From JAWKVD01 sp041398225 (GTDB lineage: Bacteria; Pseudomonadota; Alphaproteobacteria; Caulobacterales; Hyphomonadaceae), in assembly GCA_041398225.1 (NCBI GenBank), contig JAWKVD010000008.1:1-64000 (forward strand): 64,000 bases of DNA, given 5' to 3'. The translations under genes and the position numbers were made by a program. Positions within the stretch are counted from its first letter, which is position 1. Every line of letters starts with the position of its first letter. Below, one piece after another: positions 1 to 8,202 of this stretch. The notes under the pieces were generated by a model, which was not told where the DNA came from, searched no databases, and saw only the letters and a list, made by a program, of their open reading frames with translations.

Positions 1-724
1 CGGTCGGGCCGCTCACCAGGCGCACGTCCGCGCCCAGCTTCGCCAGTTCGGCGGCGATGGCGTAGCCCTGACGTCCGGAGGAATGGTTGGAGAGATAGCG
101 CACCGGATCGAGCGGCTCGCGCGTCGGACCGGCCGTGACCACGGCGCGGAAACCGGCCAGCGGCTGCGGCCGTCCGGCGGATGACTGCGTCAGCATCTGG
201 AGAATGGTTTCGGCGATGCGGTCCGGATCGGGCAGGCGGCCGGGGCCGAACTCGCCGCACGCCATCGGGCCGACATCCGGCTCCATCACGGTCACGCCGT
301 CGGCGCGGAGCTGGGCGACATTGCGCTGAACGGCGGCGTGGCCCCACATCCTGACATTCATCGCGGGAACCATCAGCACCTGCTTGTCGGTGGCCAGCAG
401 CGCGGTGGAGGCGAGATCGTTGGCGTGGCCGTTGGCCGCCTTGGCGATCAGGTCGGCGGTCGCCGGACAGACGACCACGAGATCGGACGAGCGGGACAGT
501 TCGATGTGGCCCATCTCGGCTTCGTCGGTGAGGTCGAACAGCTCCTGGAAGACCTTTTCCCCGGACAGGGCGGAAACCGAAAGCGGCGTGACGAATTCGG
601 ACCCGGCGCGGGTGAGGATGACGCGCGCGCCAACGCCCCGCTTGGCGAGCAGCCGGATCAGCTCCAGCGACTTGTAGGCGGCGACGCCGCCGCCGATGAC
701 AAGTAGAATGCGTTTCTGGTCCAC
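1..724 (-). CDS. coaBC: Bifunctional phosphopantothenoylcysteine decarboxylase / phosphopantothenate-cysteine ligase (partial)
   Basis: This is the first ~241 residues of CoaBC (Dfp), which makes 4'-phosphopantetheine for coenzyme A: CoaB joins cysteine to phosphopantothenate and CoaC decarboxylates the product. The frame starts at a GTG at 724 and runs off the left edge. Seen: the N-terminal flavoprotein start ILLVIGGGVAAYKSLELIR, PAMNVRMW, and the decarboxylase Cys in GPMACGEFGPGR. The start of the ligase domain follows with VTAGPTREPLDPVRYLSN and SSGRQGYAIA. No in-frame ATG lies upstream, and the family start sits a few residues before this Gly-rich loop, so the GTG is favoured although its ribosome site is weak. 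Family assignment is secure; the truncation is only the window edge. Confidence 0.93.
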   Translation of the reverse strand, partial: MDQKRILLVIGGGVAAYKSLELIRLLAKRGVGARVILTRAGSEFVTPLSVSALSGEKVFQELFDLTDEAEMGHIELSRSSDLVVVCPATADLIAKAANGHANDLASTALLATDKQVLMVPAMNVRMWGHAAVQRNVAQLRADGVTVMEPDVGPMACGEFGPGRLPDPDRIAETILQMLTQSSAGRPQPLAGFRAVVTAGPTREPLDPVRYLSNHSSGRQGYAIAAELAKLGADVRLVSGPT

Positions 725-899
725 GGGTCCGGTCCATGGTTGGGCGCGCCCTCGCGGGCGGGACATGCGTTCGTCAGGCGTCCTTATCCTTACCGCCGTC
801 GAATAAATATGCACATTCCTCGCGCGGCGAAGTTTCCAGCGAAGTTCGCGCAAACCTTCACATAGGGACGAAAGGTCCCGGCAAGAATTGGCGGCGCGA

Positions 900-1367
900 T
901 CAACTCTGATTGCTTGTCATGCCGGCGAAGAAGGCTGAGGCCTCCGGCGTGGCGCCTGTGCGTTCGCCCGGCACGTCTTCGCAGAACGACACCCAGGCCA
1001 GCTTGCTCTCCACGCCATACTGTTTCCCGATCGCCGCCGCCTCGGGATCGTCCAGGCTGCCGATGGTGACATAGAAGCGGGCGTCCGGGTCGTCGTAGGA
1101 AAAGCTCAGGGGCGTGCCGCAGTCCCGGCAATAGCCGCGCCGGGCGAGGCTGGACGAGGCGAAGAAGGCCGGCTCGCCCCGCGTCCACTCAACTGCCGGC
1201 TTGGGGCAGCCGGCCAGCAAAGCGAACGCGCCGCCAACCGCGCGCTGGCACATGCGGCAGTGGCAGGCGTGGGCGTTCTCGACCCGCGGAACGTGCAGCG
1301 CATAGCGCACGGCGCCGCACTGGCAGCCGCCGACGACCGGCGCGGCGATCCGGAAAGTTTCTGTCAT
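900..1367 (-). CDS. GFA family protein (glutathione-dependent formaldehyde-activating-like, CENP-V/GFA)
   Basis: A 155-residue protein of the GFA family, small zinc-binding proteins related to the proposed formaldehyde-glutathione-activating enzyme. Most members have no proven reaction. Seen: the cysteine pattern GGCQCGAVRY, CHCRMCQRA and GYCRDCGTPLSF, which supplies the two zinc sites. The chosen ATG at 1367 follows AAGGAAC at normal spacing; an upstream extension of the frame lacks family similarity. It diverges from the unknown gene at 1486. Function beyond zinc binding cannot be told from sequence. Confidence 0.85.
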   Translation of the reverse strand: MTETFRIAAPVVGGCQCGAVRYALHVPRVENAHACHCRMCQRAVGGAFALLAGCPKPAVEWTRGEPAFFASSSLARRGYCRDCGTPLSFSYDDPDARFYVTIGSLDDPEAAAIGKQYGVESKLAWVSFCEDVPGERTGATPEASAFFAGMTSNQS

Positions 1368-1485
1368 TGCGTTGTTCCTTAACGGAGCTTCACTAGACAC
1401 CGTCCGCATCCCGTGCACGGACGACGCAAGCCTCTCTTGGCCGGAGGCGCGGACTGTGCTGCCATGGAGGGTGAGGGAGGACGGC

Positions 1486-1848
1486 ATGTTTGGAAAGCCG
1501 AAACCCGTCGACACATTTACGCGCCGACTGATCGGCGAATGGCGCGCCGAGACCTCCAGCGGGCAGGTTTCCGGCGTGATTGTCGCCGTGTTCAATCCGG
1601 ACGGTTCGTTTCACACGCGTTCGGAGGTGAACGGCGCCGAAGGCCCGGCGAGCCACACCTCGCAGGCCGGCCGGTTCCGCGTCGATCCAATCGACCGCGA
1701 GCGGTTCCGCTTGTCCCTGTTCGACGAGGAAGGGTCTGAGACCTACACCTCGGTGCGGAGCTTTCCGGACCCCACCACCATGCTGACCGAGGTCGGACGG
1801 GTGAAATTCACCCGCACCACGCCCACCGACAGTTCGATCTTCTCCTGA
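1486..1848 (+). CDS. Hypothetical protein, lipocalin-like size and pattern
   Basis: A 120-residue protein I cannot name. It opens with FTRRLIGEWRAET and continues with alternating hydrophobic/polar strands (VIVAVFNPDGSFHTR, YTSVRSFPDPTTMLTEVG). This looks like a small beta-barrel that measures a 'GxW' ligand fold, as in lipocalin-like domains; that is inference from pattern only. No signal peptide or membrane helix is visible. The ATG at 1486 is preceded by GAGGGAGGACGG. The frame stays open further upstream, but that part overlaps the divergent GFA promoter region and is unlikely to be coding. Confidence 0.6.
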   Translation: MFGKPKPVDTFTRRLIGEWRAETSSGQVSGVIVAVFNPDGSFHTRSEVNGAEGPASHTSQAGRFRVDPIDRERFRLSLFDEEGSETYTSVRSFPDPTTMLTEVGRVKFTRTTPTDSSIFS

Positions 1849-2001
1849 CCGTCCACGCGCCGCTTCCGGGGCGAATTCCTCGCGGCGCTTTCCCGCAGGG
1901 TTTCCGCCGGGGGCTGTCCAGCGCCGCCGGATGCACTATGTAGGTCGCAAACCAGCGGACCGGGCGCGGTCCGCATGCCGGCCGTACAGGGAGACATGGC
2001 G

Positions 2002-3435
2002 ATGCGCGAATACCTGAAATTCTACATCAACGGCGAATGGGTGGACCCCGTCGAGCCGCGCACCCTGGACGTCATAAACCCCGCCACCGAAGAACCCTAT
2101 GCGCGGATCTCCATCGGCTCCAAGGCGGATGTCGACAAGGCGGTCGCGGCCGCCAAGGCCGCTTTCCCGGCTTTCGCCGCCACCTCTGCGGAATACCGCG
2201 CCGACCTGCTCGAGAAGATCGTCGAGGTCTACAAGACGCGCCTCGGCGAGATCGCCTCGGCGATCACCGAGGAGATGGGCGCGCCGGGCTGGCTGGCCCA
2301 GGCCGCGCAGGCGCCTTCGGGTCTCGGCCACCTGATGACCGCCGCCAAATATCTCCGCACCTTCCAGTTCGAGGAGCGTCGCGGCAAACACCTGATCCGC
2401 AAGGAGCCGATCGGCGTGTGCGGCTTCATCACCCCGTGGAACTGGCCGCAGAACCAGATCGCCTGCAAGGTCGCGCCCGCGCTGGCGGCCGGCTGCACCA
2501 TGGTTCTGAAACCGTCCGAGATCGCGCCGATCGACGCCATCCTGTTCGCCGAAGTTCTGCATGAGGCGGGCGTGCCGAAGGGCGTGTTCAACCTCGTCAA
2601 CGGCGACGGTCCGGGCGTGGGCGCGGCGCTGTCGTCTCATCCGGACGTCGACATGATGTCGTTCACCGGCTCCACGCGCGCCGGCGTGCTGGTGGCTCAG
2701 GCCGCCGCGCCGACGGTCAAGCGCGTCGCCCAGGAGCTGGGCGGCAAGTCCGCGAACATCGTGCTCGAAGACGCCGACCTGCAACGCGCGGTCAAGACTG
2801 GCGTGCTTCAGATGATGGGCAATTCCGGACAGAGCTGCAACGCGCCGTCGCGCATGTTCGTGCCGCGCGCGCTGAACGAGGAAGCCAAGGCGATCGCCAA
2901 GGCGACCGCCGAAGCGGTGAAGGTCATGGAGCCGACCACCGCCGACAAGGGCGCGATCGGCCCGGTCGTTTCGGAAGCGCAGTACAACAAGATCCAGGGC
3001 CTGATCCAGAAAGGCATCGAGGAAGGCGCCACGCTGCTCGCCGGCGGTCTTGGCCGTCCGGACGGCTTCAACAAGGGCTATTACGTTCGCCCGACCGTCT
3101 TCGGCGACGTCACCAACGACATGACGATCGCGGTCGAGGAGATTTTCGGGCCGGTGCTCTGCATGATCCCCTACGACACGGAAGAGCAGGCGATCGAGAT
3201 GGCCAACAACACGGTCTACGGTCTGTCCGGCTATGTTCAGTCGGGCTCGATCGAACACGCCCAGGACGTCGCCTCGAAGCTGCGCACCGGCATGGTGCAC
3301 CTCAACGGCGCGATGTCGGATCCGACCATGCCGTTCGGCGGCTTCAAGCAGTCGGGCAATGGCCGCGAATGGGGCGTTGAGGGCATCCACGAATTCCTCG
3401 AGACCAAGTCGGTGTTCGGCTACGCGCCGGCCTGA
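2002..3435 (+). CDS. NAD(P)-dependent aldehyde dehydrogenase
   Basis: A full-length (477-residue) ALDH-superfamily enzyme that oxidises an aldehyde to the acid with NAD(P)+. Seen: the NAD-fold motif FTGSTRAG, general base Glu245 in QELGGKSAN, catalytic Cys279 in GNSGQSCNAP, and EEIFGPVL near the C-terminus. The start is ATG 2002, eight bases after AGGGAG; an ATG at 1996 is closer to that site and less likely. It stands alone between an unknown gene and a lipoprotein, so the substrate is unknown. The N-terminus MREYLKFYINGEW matches ALDHs often annotated near catabolic genes, but no such pathway is beside it. The stop is followed 12 bases later by a second in-frame TGA within a repeated CCTGAC. 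Confidence 0.93.
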   Translation: MREYLKFYINGEWVDPVEPRTLDVINPATEEPYARISIGSKADVDKAVAAAKAAFPAFAATSAEYRADLLEKIVEVYKTRLGEIASAITEEMGAPGWLAQAAQAPSGLGHLMTAAKYLRTFQFEERRGKHLIRKEPIGVCGFITPWNWPQNQIACKVAPALAAGCTMVLKPSEIAPIDAILFAEVLHEAGVPKGVFNLVNGDGPGVGAALSSHPDVDMMSFTGSTRAGVLVAQAAAPTVKRVAQELGGKSANIVLEDADLQRAVKTGVLQMMGNSGQSCNAPSRMFVPRALNEEAKAIAKATAEAVKVMEPTTADKGAIGPVVSEAQYNKIQGLIQKGIEEGATLLAGGLGRPDGFNKGYYVRPTVFGDVTNDMTIAVEEIFGPVLCMIPYDTEEQAIEMANNTVYGLSGYVQSGSIEHAQDVASKLRTGMVHLNGAMSDPTMPFGGFKQSGNGREWGVEGIHEFLETKSVFGYAPA

Positions 3436-3600
3436 CATAGAACCTGACGTGTGGGAAAATACCCGCCGTTTTCCGGTGCGCGGCCTCGCCGCTTCCGGAG
3501 GGCGGCGGGCGCCCGGCGGGTGAAACAGTTCGTCGCCTTGCCCGAAGCGTGAAGTGCCTCCAGATTGAGCCATGGGGTGGACGCCATGTGGAGATCGAAC

Positions 3601-4131
3601 ATGATCCGCAAACTGATGCTTGGCGCATCGCTGGCGGCCGGGCTCGTCCTGTCGGCGTGCGCGTCCTTCGGGCCGACGCCCTACCAGTCCGCCGCGCAGA
3701 GCAGCGCAGGGGGGTATAGCGAAACCCGGATCGAACCCGACCGTTACCGGATTTCGTTCAAGGGCAATTCGATGACCGATCGCGAGACGGTCGAGAACTA
3801 CATGCTCTTCCGGGCCGCCGAACTGACGTTGCAGCTTGGCTATGACAATTTCACCATCGTCAATCGCGACACCGACGCGCAAACCCGGGTGCGCACCGAT
3901 CCGGGTTATTTCGGCCCGCACATGTCGTACATGTACTTCCACCCCCGCTATGGCTGGATGGGCGCGTACGATCCGTTCTGGACGCGGACCACGTTCGACG
4001 AGATCACCCGCTATGAGGCGTTCGCCGAAGTGCTGATGGCCAAGGGCCCCAAGGGAAGCGACCCCGACAGTTTCGATGCGCGGGAAGTCTCCAAAAACCT
4101 TGCGCCGCTGATCACGCGTCCGCCGCAATAG
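3601..4131 (+). CDS. CC0125/CC1285-type lipoprotein
   Basis: A 176-residue predicted lipoprotein. It has a lysine-rich N-terminus, a hydrophobic stretch and the lipobox LSAC, giving a lipidated Cys near residue 20. The mature part resembles the CC0125 family of caulobacterial exported proteins (RIEPDRYRISFKGNSMTDRETVENYMLFRAAELT), whose role is unknown. A Tyr/Phe/Pro/His-rich segment, YFGPHMSYMYFHPRYGWMG, lies centrally. ATG 3601 is chosen because GGAG lies seven bases upstream and the signal peptide then begins at once; earlier ATGs add a non-signal extension. Confidence 0.78.
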   Translation: MIRKLMLGASLAAGLVLSACASFGPTPYQSAAQSSAGGYSETRIEPDRYRISFKGNSMTDRETVENYMLFRAAELTLQLGYDNFTIVNRDTDAQTRVRTDPGYFGPHMSYMYFHPRYGWMGAYDPFWTRTTFDEITRYEAFAEVLMAKGPKGSDPDSFDAREVSKNLAPLITRPPQ

Positions 4132-4189
4132 GGCGAACCGCCGGGTTCCGGTAAACGCGGAATAAAGACCGCTGGTGTAGGCCGGGGGC

Positions 4190-5146
4190 ATGGGCCCGGC
4201 CGTCTCGATCGTGATTCCGACTTTCCGGCGGCCCGAACGCGCGGTTGAAGCCGTGCGTTCGGCGCTGGCGCAGGTCGGCGCGCCGGACTTCGAGATCGTC
4301 GTCGTCGACAACGATCCGGCGGGCTCGGCCTTGCCCCGGCTGGAAGCGCTGGCGCTGGCGGAAGACCGCATCCCGATCCGCGTGCTGCACGCGCCGGACC
4401 CCGGCGTCGCGCACGCCCGCAACCGCGCGCTCGCGGCGGTGCGCGGCGACTGGATCGCGTTTCTCGACGACGACGAGACCGCGACGCCCGGCTGGCTGGC
4501 CGAGCTGTTGCGGGTGCAGGACATGACCGGCGCCGACGTGGTGTTCGGACCGGTGCTGACGCGCCTGCCTTTCACGCCATCCGCTCATGGCGAGTTCTAC
4601 GAGGCGTTCTTCGCGCGCGCGCCGGATCACGCCGAAGGGTTGATCGACGAGACGTATGGCTGCGGCAACTCGCTGATCCGGCGAAGCGCGCTGCCGGATG
4701 GCGGCGAGGCGCCGTTCTCGATCGCCCACAACGAGACGGGCGGGGAGGACGACGTTCTGTTTCAACGCATGCGTCTTTCCGGAAAGCGCTTCGCCTGGGC
4801 TTCGGCGGCGCTGGCGCTCGAAACTCCGGAGCCCTCGCGCGTCAACCTTGGCTATACGTTGCGCCGCGCCTTCGCCTATGGGCAGGGGCCCGCTCACGGC
4901 GCCTGGCGCGAAGGCAAGCCGCTGCGCACGCTTGCATGGATGGGCGTGGGCGCGGTGCAGGCGGCGGTGTTCGGTCTGGGTTCGCTCGCCGGGTTCGTGT
5001 TGCGCAGCCGCAGGCGCGCCTTCGCCTATGCGCGCACGGCCGAGGGGCTTGGAAAGATTTTCTGGCCGCGCGCGTTCGAACCGAAATTCTATGGCGCGGC
5101 TGCCTTGCCGCGACCGGTCAGCGCGAAGCCGGCGTCCGCGCGCTGA
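4190..5146 (+). CDS. Family 2 glycosyltransferase
   Basis: A 318-residue GT-A-fold glycosyltransferase. Seen: N-terminal VSIVIPTFRRPE, FEIVVVDNDPAG, the nucleotide-sugar/metal site WIAFLDDDETATPGWL (DDD around residue 91), and GGEDDVLFQRMRLSG as the acceptor-side acidic motif. A hydrophobic segment near residues 252-275 could anchor it to the inner membrane. Its 3' end overlaps the end of the convergent methyltransferase gene by 29 bases. No polysaccharide cluster surrounds it, so donor and acceptor are unknown. Confidence 0.88.
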   Translation: MGPAVSIVIPTFRRPERAVEAVRSALAQVGAPDFEIVVVDNDPAGSALPRLEALALAEDRIPIRVLHAPDPGVAHARNRALAAVRGDWIAFLDDDETATPGWLAELLRVQDMTGADVVFGPVLTRLPFTPSAHGEFYEAFFARAPDHAEGLIDETYGCGNSLIRRSALPDGGEAPFSIAHNETGGEDDVLFQRMRLSGKRFAWASAALALETPEPSRVNLGYTLRRAFAYGQGPAHGAWREGKPLRTLAWMGVGAVQAAVFGLGSLAGFVLRSRRRAFAYARTAEGLGKIFWPRAFEPKFYGAAALPRPVSAKPASAR

Positions 5147-5894
5147 TCCAGAAACGGCTGGTGCGGCCGCGCACGCCGGGCTTGAACACGTTGAAGCGCG
5201 GATCGTCGTCGGGACTGTCGAGATCGGTTTGGGCGATGTCGACAAAGCCCGCCTGTGTCAGCATCTCGCTCACCAGTCCGGGATCGATCCGGTGCAGCGA
5301 AACCTGGCGGGCGGGCGGCATGGCCGCGTCGGCGCGATGGTCCTCGATCACCAGCCGGCCGCCGGGTTTCAGCAGATCGTGCAGGCGGCGCAGCATCGCC
5401 ACCGGATCGCCGCCTTCAAGCATGACGTCGTGAAACACCTGTCCCATCAGGACGAGATCGTAGCTTCCCGGTTCGCCGGGCAGGTCGTTCCAGTTCGCGA
5501 CGATGTAGCCGATATTGTCGCGATGGATGCGCGTGCGCATCACCTCGGGGTCGATCGAGGGAAACTGGTTGATCCAGCCGGGCGTGTTCTGGATGTCGAC
5601 ATGGCCGTTGGGCCCGACCAGCGTGGAGGCGATCAGGGCGAGATAGCCGCCGCCGGCGCCGATATCGAGCACGCGCGCGCCGCCCAGCGTTTCGGCGGGA
5701 AACATGTTGTCCGGCTTGCGCGCGTCGTCGCGCACGCGATGGTCCGGCGGCCGGTCGGGCGCCTCAATCGCGGCCTCGATATTGGTCTGGTTAGGGGGGC
5801 TGTTTGGGGGCTGATCCGGCGACAGCTGGGCGTGGGCGGGCAGCGCGCAGAGCGTCGCCAGCAGCACCGCCAGCAACGCCCCCGGCGGGCGCAT
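5118..5894 (-). CDS. Exported class I SAM-dependent methyltransferase-like protein
   Basis: A 258-residue protein with a clear cleavable signal peptide (LLAVLLATLCALPAHA, cleavage after AHA near residue 22) followed by a Rossmann methyltransferase fold. Seen: motif I VLDIGAGGGYLALIAS, YDLVLMGQVFHDV, and LLKPGGRLVIEDHRAD. It belongs to the exported 'predicted methyltransferase' group (COG4798-like). The start ATG overlaps the stop of the YciI gene as ATGA (5894), implying translational coupling. SAM is not known in the periplasm, so either the protein acts before export or has another ligand. The reaction is unknown. Confidence 0.8.
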   Translation of the reverse strand: MRPPGALLAVLLATLCALPAHAQLSPDQPPNSPPNQTNIEAAIEAPDRPPDHRVRDDARKPDNMFPAETLGGARVLDIGAGGGYLALIASTLVGPNGHVDIQNTPGWINQFPSIDPEVMRTRIHRDNIGYIVANWNDLPGEPGSYDLVLMGQVFHDVMLEGGDPVAMLRRLHDLLKPGGRLVIEDHRADAAMPPARQVSLHRIDPGLVSEMLTQAGFVDIAQTDLDSPDDDPRFNVFKPGVRGRTSRFWISARTPASR

Positions 5895-6175
5895 CAGGGT
5901 TTGACCTGAACGATCGGGCGCACTTCGAGGCGGGCCCACAGGCCGGCGCGCGCATAGGGGTCTTCCTCGAACAGCGCCTGCGCCGCGGCGAGGTTTTCGG
6001 CTTCGACGACGATCAGCGAACCGGCCGGGGTTCCGCCGTCTTCCGACAGCATGGGGCCGGCGAACTTCACGCGCGCGCCGAGGCCGTCGACCCATTCGAG
6101 ATGCGCGGGCCGGGTCGCCTTGCGCACGTCGAGTCCGTCCTCGCGGTCAAACCCGGTCATCACATACAGCGCCAT
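5894..6175 (-). CDS. YciI family protein
   Basis: A 93-residue YciI-like protein with a ferredoxin-like alpha+beta fold, related to muconolactone isomerase and dehydrochlorinase folds. Seen: the family's His in RPAHLEWVDGL, the GPMLSEDGG loop, and EDPYARAGLW. It lies between gpsA (25 bases downstream of gpsA's stop) and the exported methyltransferase, all on the minus strand, and shares an ATGA overlap with the latter. YciI proteins are generally of unknown function. The operon gpsA-yciI-methyltransferase is inferred from spacing. Confidence 0.85.
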   Translation of the reverse strand: MALYVMTGFDREDGLDVRKATRPAHLEWVDGLGARVKFAGPMLSEDGGTPAGSLIVVEAENLAAAQALFEEDPYARAGLWARLEVRPIVQVKP

Positions 6176-6200
6176 GGCGTCTTCTCCCGTGGTGGTCTTC

Positions 6201-7226
6201 TCAGGTCTCTTCGCGGAAGGGCCGGTTGAGCAGCGCCTCCATCGCCTGTCTGGCCGTGATCGATCCGTCGATCAGCCGTGCGGTGGCTTCGCAGATCGGC
6301 ATTTCAACGCCCGCCTTCTTCGCCAGCGCCACCAGCGCCGGGGCGGTCGCCGCGCCTTCGGTGACGGCCGAACGGCGCGCGAGGATCTCCGCCGCCGTCT
6401 CGCCCTGACCGAGCGCCAGACCGAAACTCATATTGCGCGATTGCGGCGAGGAGCAGGTCAGCACCAGATCGCCAAGCCCGCTCAGCCCGGCCATGGTTTC
6501 CTGCCGGGCGCCCAGCGCGGTTCCCAGACGCAGCATTTCGGCGAAGCCGCGCGCGATCAGCGCCGCGTGCGCCGAACGGCCCAGCCCCATGCCTTCGCTG
6601 ACGCCGCAGGCGATCGCCAGCACGTTCTTCACCGCTCCGCCGATCTCCGCGCCGATCATGTCGTCGCTCCAGTAGATCCGGAAATTGGGACGGCCGATCG
6701 CCTGGGCCCAGGCTTCGGCCTCGGCGCGGTTGGGCGAGGCGAGGGTCACGGCCGTCGGCAGTCCGCGCGCGACGTCTGCCGCGAAGGACGGCCCGGAGAG
6801 CACGGCGGGCGAGGCGTCCGGTATGGTCTCGGCGAGGATTTCGGTGGCCAGCTTCAGGCTCGATTGCTCGATGCCCTTGGCGCACAGCGCCAGCGGCGTG
6901 CCGGGCGAAATGTGGGGCGCCAGCGCGCTCAGCGCCGAACGCAGGTGCTGGGCCGGCACCACCAGCAGGATCGCGTCGCACGCGGCCAGCGCGGCGATGT
7001 CCGAGCCCGCCGAAAGCGCGGGCAGGGCGACATCGGGCAGAAAGACCGGATTGCCCTGTCCGGCCGTCAGCGCCTCGGCGACGTCGGGTTCGCGGGCCCA
7101 TACGCGGACGCTGCGGCCGGCGGCGTGGGCGCAATAGGCCAGCGCGGTTCCCCATGCGCCGGCGCCCGCGACTCCAATGGACTGGAAAACCGCTTTGGCC
7201 TCGTGTAAGGTCTCTGACGATTTCAT
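6201..7226 (-). CDS. gpsA: NAD(P)-dependent glycerol-3-phosphate dehydrogenase
   Basis: GpsA reduces dihydroxyacetone phosphate to sn-glycerol-3-phosphate, the backbone for phospholipid synthesis, in the cytoplasm. The protein is 341 residues, the usual length. Seen: the dinucleotide loop GAGAWGTALA (residues 21-30), LCAKGIEQ, SGPSFAADVARGLPTA, GAVKNVLAIACGV, and GLSGLGDLVLTC. ATG 7226 is the only in-frame start before the Rossmann loop. The gene begins a few bases from the divergent TetR frame, so the two promoters must overlap and the TetR protein is a candidate regulator of gpsA (inference). Confidence 0.96.
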   Translation of the reverse strand: MKSSETLHEAKAVFQSIGVAGAGAWGTALAYCAHAAGRSVRVWAREPDVAEALTAGQGNPVFLPDVALPALSAGSDIAALAACDAILLVVPAQHLRSALSALAPHISPGTPLALCAKGIEQSSLKLATEILAETIPDASPAVLSGPSFAADVARGLPTAVTLASPNRAEAEAWAQAIGRPNFRIYWSDDMIGAEIGGAVKNVLAIACGVSEGMGLGRSAHAALIARGFAEMLRLGTALGARQETMAGLSGLGDLVLTCSSPQSRNMSFGLALGQGETAAEILARRSAVTEGAATAPALVALAKKAGVEMPICEATARLIDGSITARQAMEALLNRPFREET

Positions 7227-7262
7227 AAAATGTTCAGTGTTTATCCAATATCCGACGGCGCC

Positions 7263-7856
7263 ATGACCGACAAGAATGACCCCCGCGAAATCATCCTCAA
7301 GGCCGCCGCGGAGAGAATCGTTCACTACGGCTACAACAAGACGACGATGAGCGAAATCGCCGCCGACTGCGAGATGTCGGCCGGCAATATCTATCGCTTC
7401 TTTCCGTCCAAGATCGACATCGCCAACGAGATGACCCGGCGGTTCGACGCCGAGCTGCACCAGTCCTACGAGGCCATTCTGGGCGATGCGGCGCGCTCGC
7501 CCTCGCGCAAGCTGGCGGACCTGTTCGAACTGCGCCTGGAGCGCACATTCCACATCTTCGAGCGCTATCCGAAGCTGATGGAGCTGGCGGAAATCATGCG
7601 CCGGGAGCGGCCGGACTACTCCTCCGAAGAGCGGGCGCAGGAGCGCACCTATATCTGCCGCATCCTTCAGGAAGGCGCGGACGCGGGCGAGTTCGCCCTG
7701 CCATACGACCTGAAAATCACCGCCGATCTTGTCCAGGCGGCTCTGGTGAAGTTCCTGTTCCCGCAATTCTGGACCACGGAACAGCTCGAATCCCTCAAAA
7801 TCGAGAAGGCGCGCCTGCTGACCCTGCTTCTGACGGGCCTCGCCGCGCGGAGCTGA
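7263..7856 (+). CDS. TetR/AcrR family transcriptional regulator
   Basis: A 197-residue TetR-type repressor. The N-terminal helix-turn-helix is clear: IILKAAAERIVHYGYNKTT, then MSEIAADCEMSAGNIYRFF, with the Y-F-P-S-K pattern that ends the domain. The C-terminal ligand domain (FELRLERTFHIFERYPKLMELAE) is unassigned. ATG 7263 is chosen because the family HTH starts about ten residues later; an ATG at 7230 would leave only three bases to the gpsA start. Its 5' region is shared with gpsA. The effector is unknown. Confidence 0.87.
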   Translation: MTDKNDPREIILKAAAERIVHYGYNKTTMSEIAADCEMSAGNIYRFFPSKIDIANEMTRRFDAELHQSYEAILGDAARSPSRKLADLFELRLERTFHIFERYPKLMELAEIMRRERPDYSSEERAQERTYICRILQEGADAGEFALPYDLKITADLVQAALVKFLFPQFWTTEQLESLKIEKARLLTLLLTGLAARS

Positions 7857-7950
7857 TCCGCAGCCGAATTTCTAGACAATTGATTTCACTTAAAAAACTC
7901 CTCGCTTTCCGTATCTCGATAAAAATATTGAACAATGTGCGATTTATTCA

Positions 7951-7979
7951 TTGCCAACTGACCAGCGTTGAGCTACATA
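7951..7979 (+). promoter_or_regulatory. Candidate sigma-70-type promoter for the 44-residue membrane protein / RNA transcript
   Basis: TTGCCA at 7951-7956 and TACATA at 7974-7979 are separated by exactly 17 bases, in an AT-rich stretch (about 7866-7980) that stands out from its GC-rich surroundings. A start near 7987 would give a ~75-base leader, containing a GTGCCGGG...CCCGGCGCAC hairpin, before the ATG at 8061. This is from base matching only. Confidence 0.45.
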
Positions 7980-8060
7980 GATGGTGTGCCGGGAACGGAA
8001 CACCGCCCGGCGCACCCAAACAGAGGCCGCAAGAGACCTCGACCTGATACGGAGCAGCAA

Positions 8061-8195
8061 ATGTCCATCCTCCCCACGGGCGCCGAAAACCGCCAAAAAT
8101 TCTTCTCGAACCTCGTCGCGGCGCCGCTGGCGCTCTTCGGGTCGGTGTCGATCATTCTCCTGATCGACGTCATTAGCCGCGCCGCAGCGGTCTGA
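8061..8195 (+). CDS. Small single-helix membrane protein (44 residues)
   Basis: A short frame with ribosome site GGAGCAGCAA directly before ATG 8061. It encodes a polar N-terminus (about 18 residues, MSILPTGAENRQKFFSNL) and one hydrophobic helix (about residues 19-38, VAAPLALFGSVSIILLIDVI) ending in SRAAAV. No family is recognised. It has its own promoter-like sequence upstream and is followed at once by stable hairpins and an intrinsic terminator, so it appears to be the only coding part of a ~360-base transcript. The clean ribosome site and a sensible membrane segment make it likely real. Confidence 0.6.
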   Translation: MSILPTGAENRQKFFSNLVAAPLALFGSVSIILLIDVISRAAAV

Positions 8196-8202
8196 ACGAT
8201 CA

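Noticed and set aside
1936..4575. An 879-residue open frame on the minus strand opposite the aldehyde dehydrogenase and lipoprotein genes
   Set aside because: It is a shadow of high-GC codon bias: the plus strand carries full family motifs, and the minus frame is Arg/Gly/Asp-rich with no recognisable domain or ribosome site.
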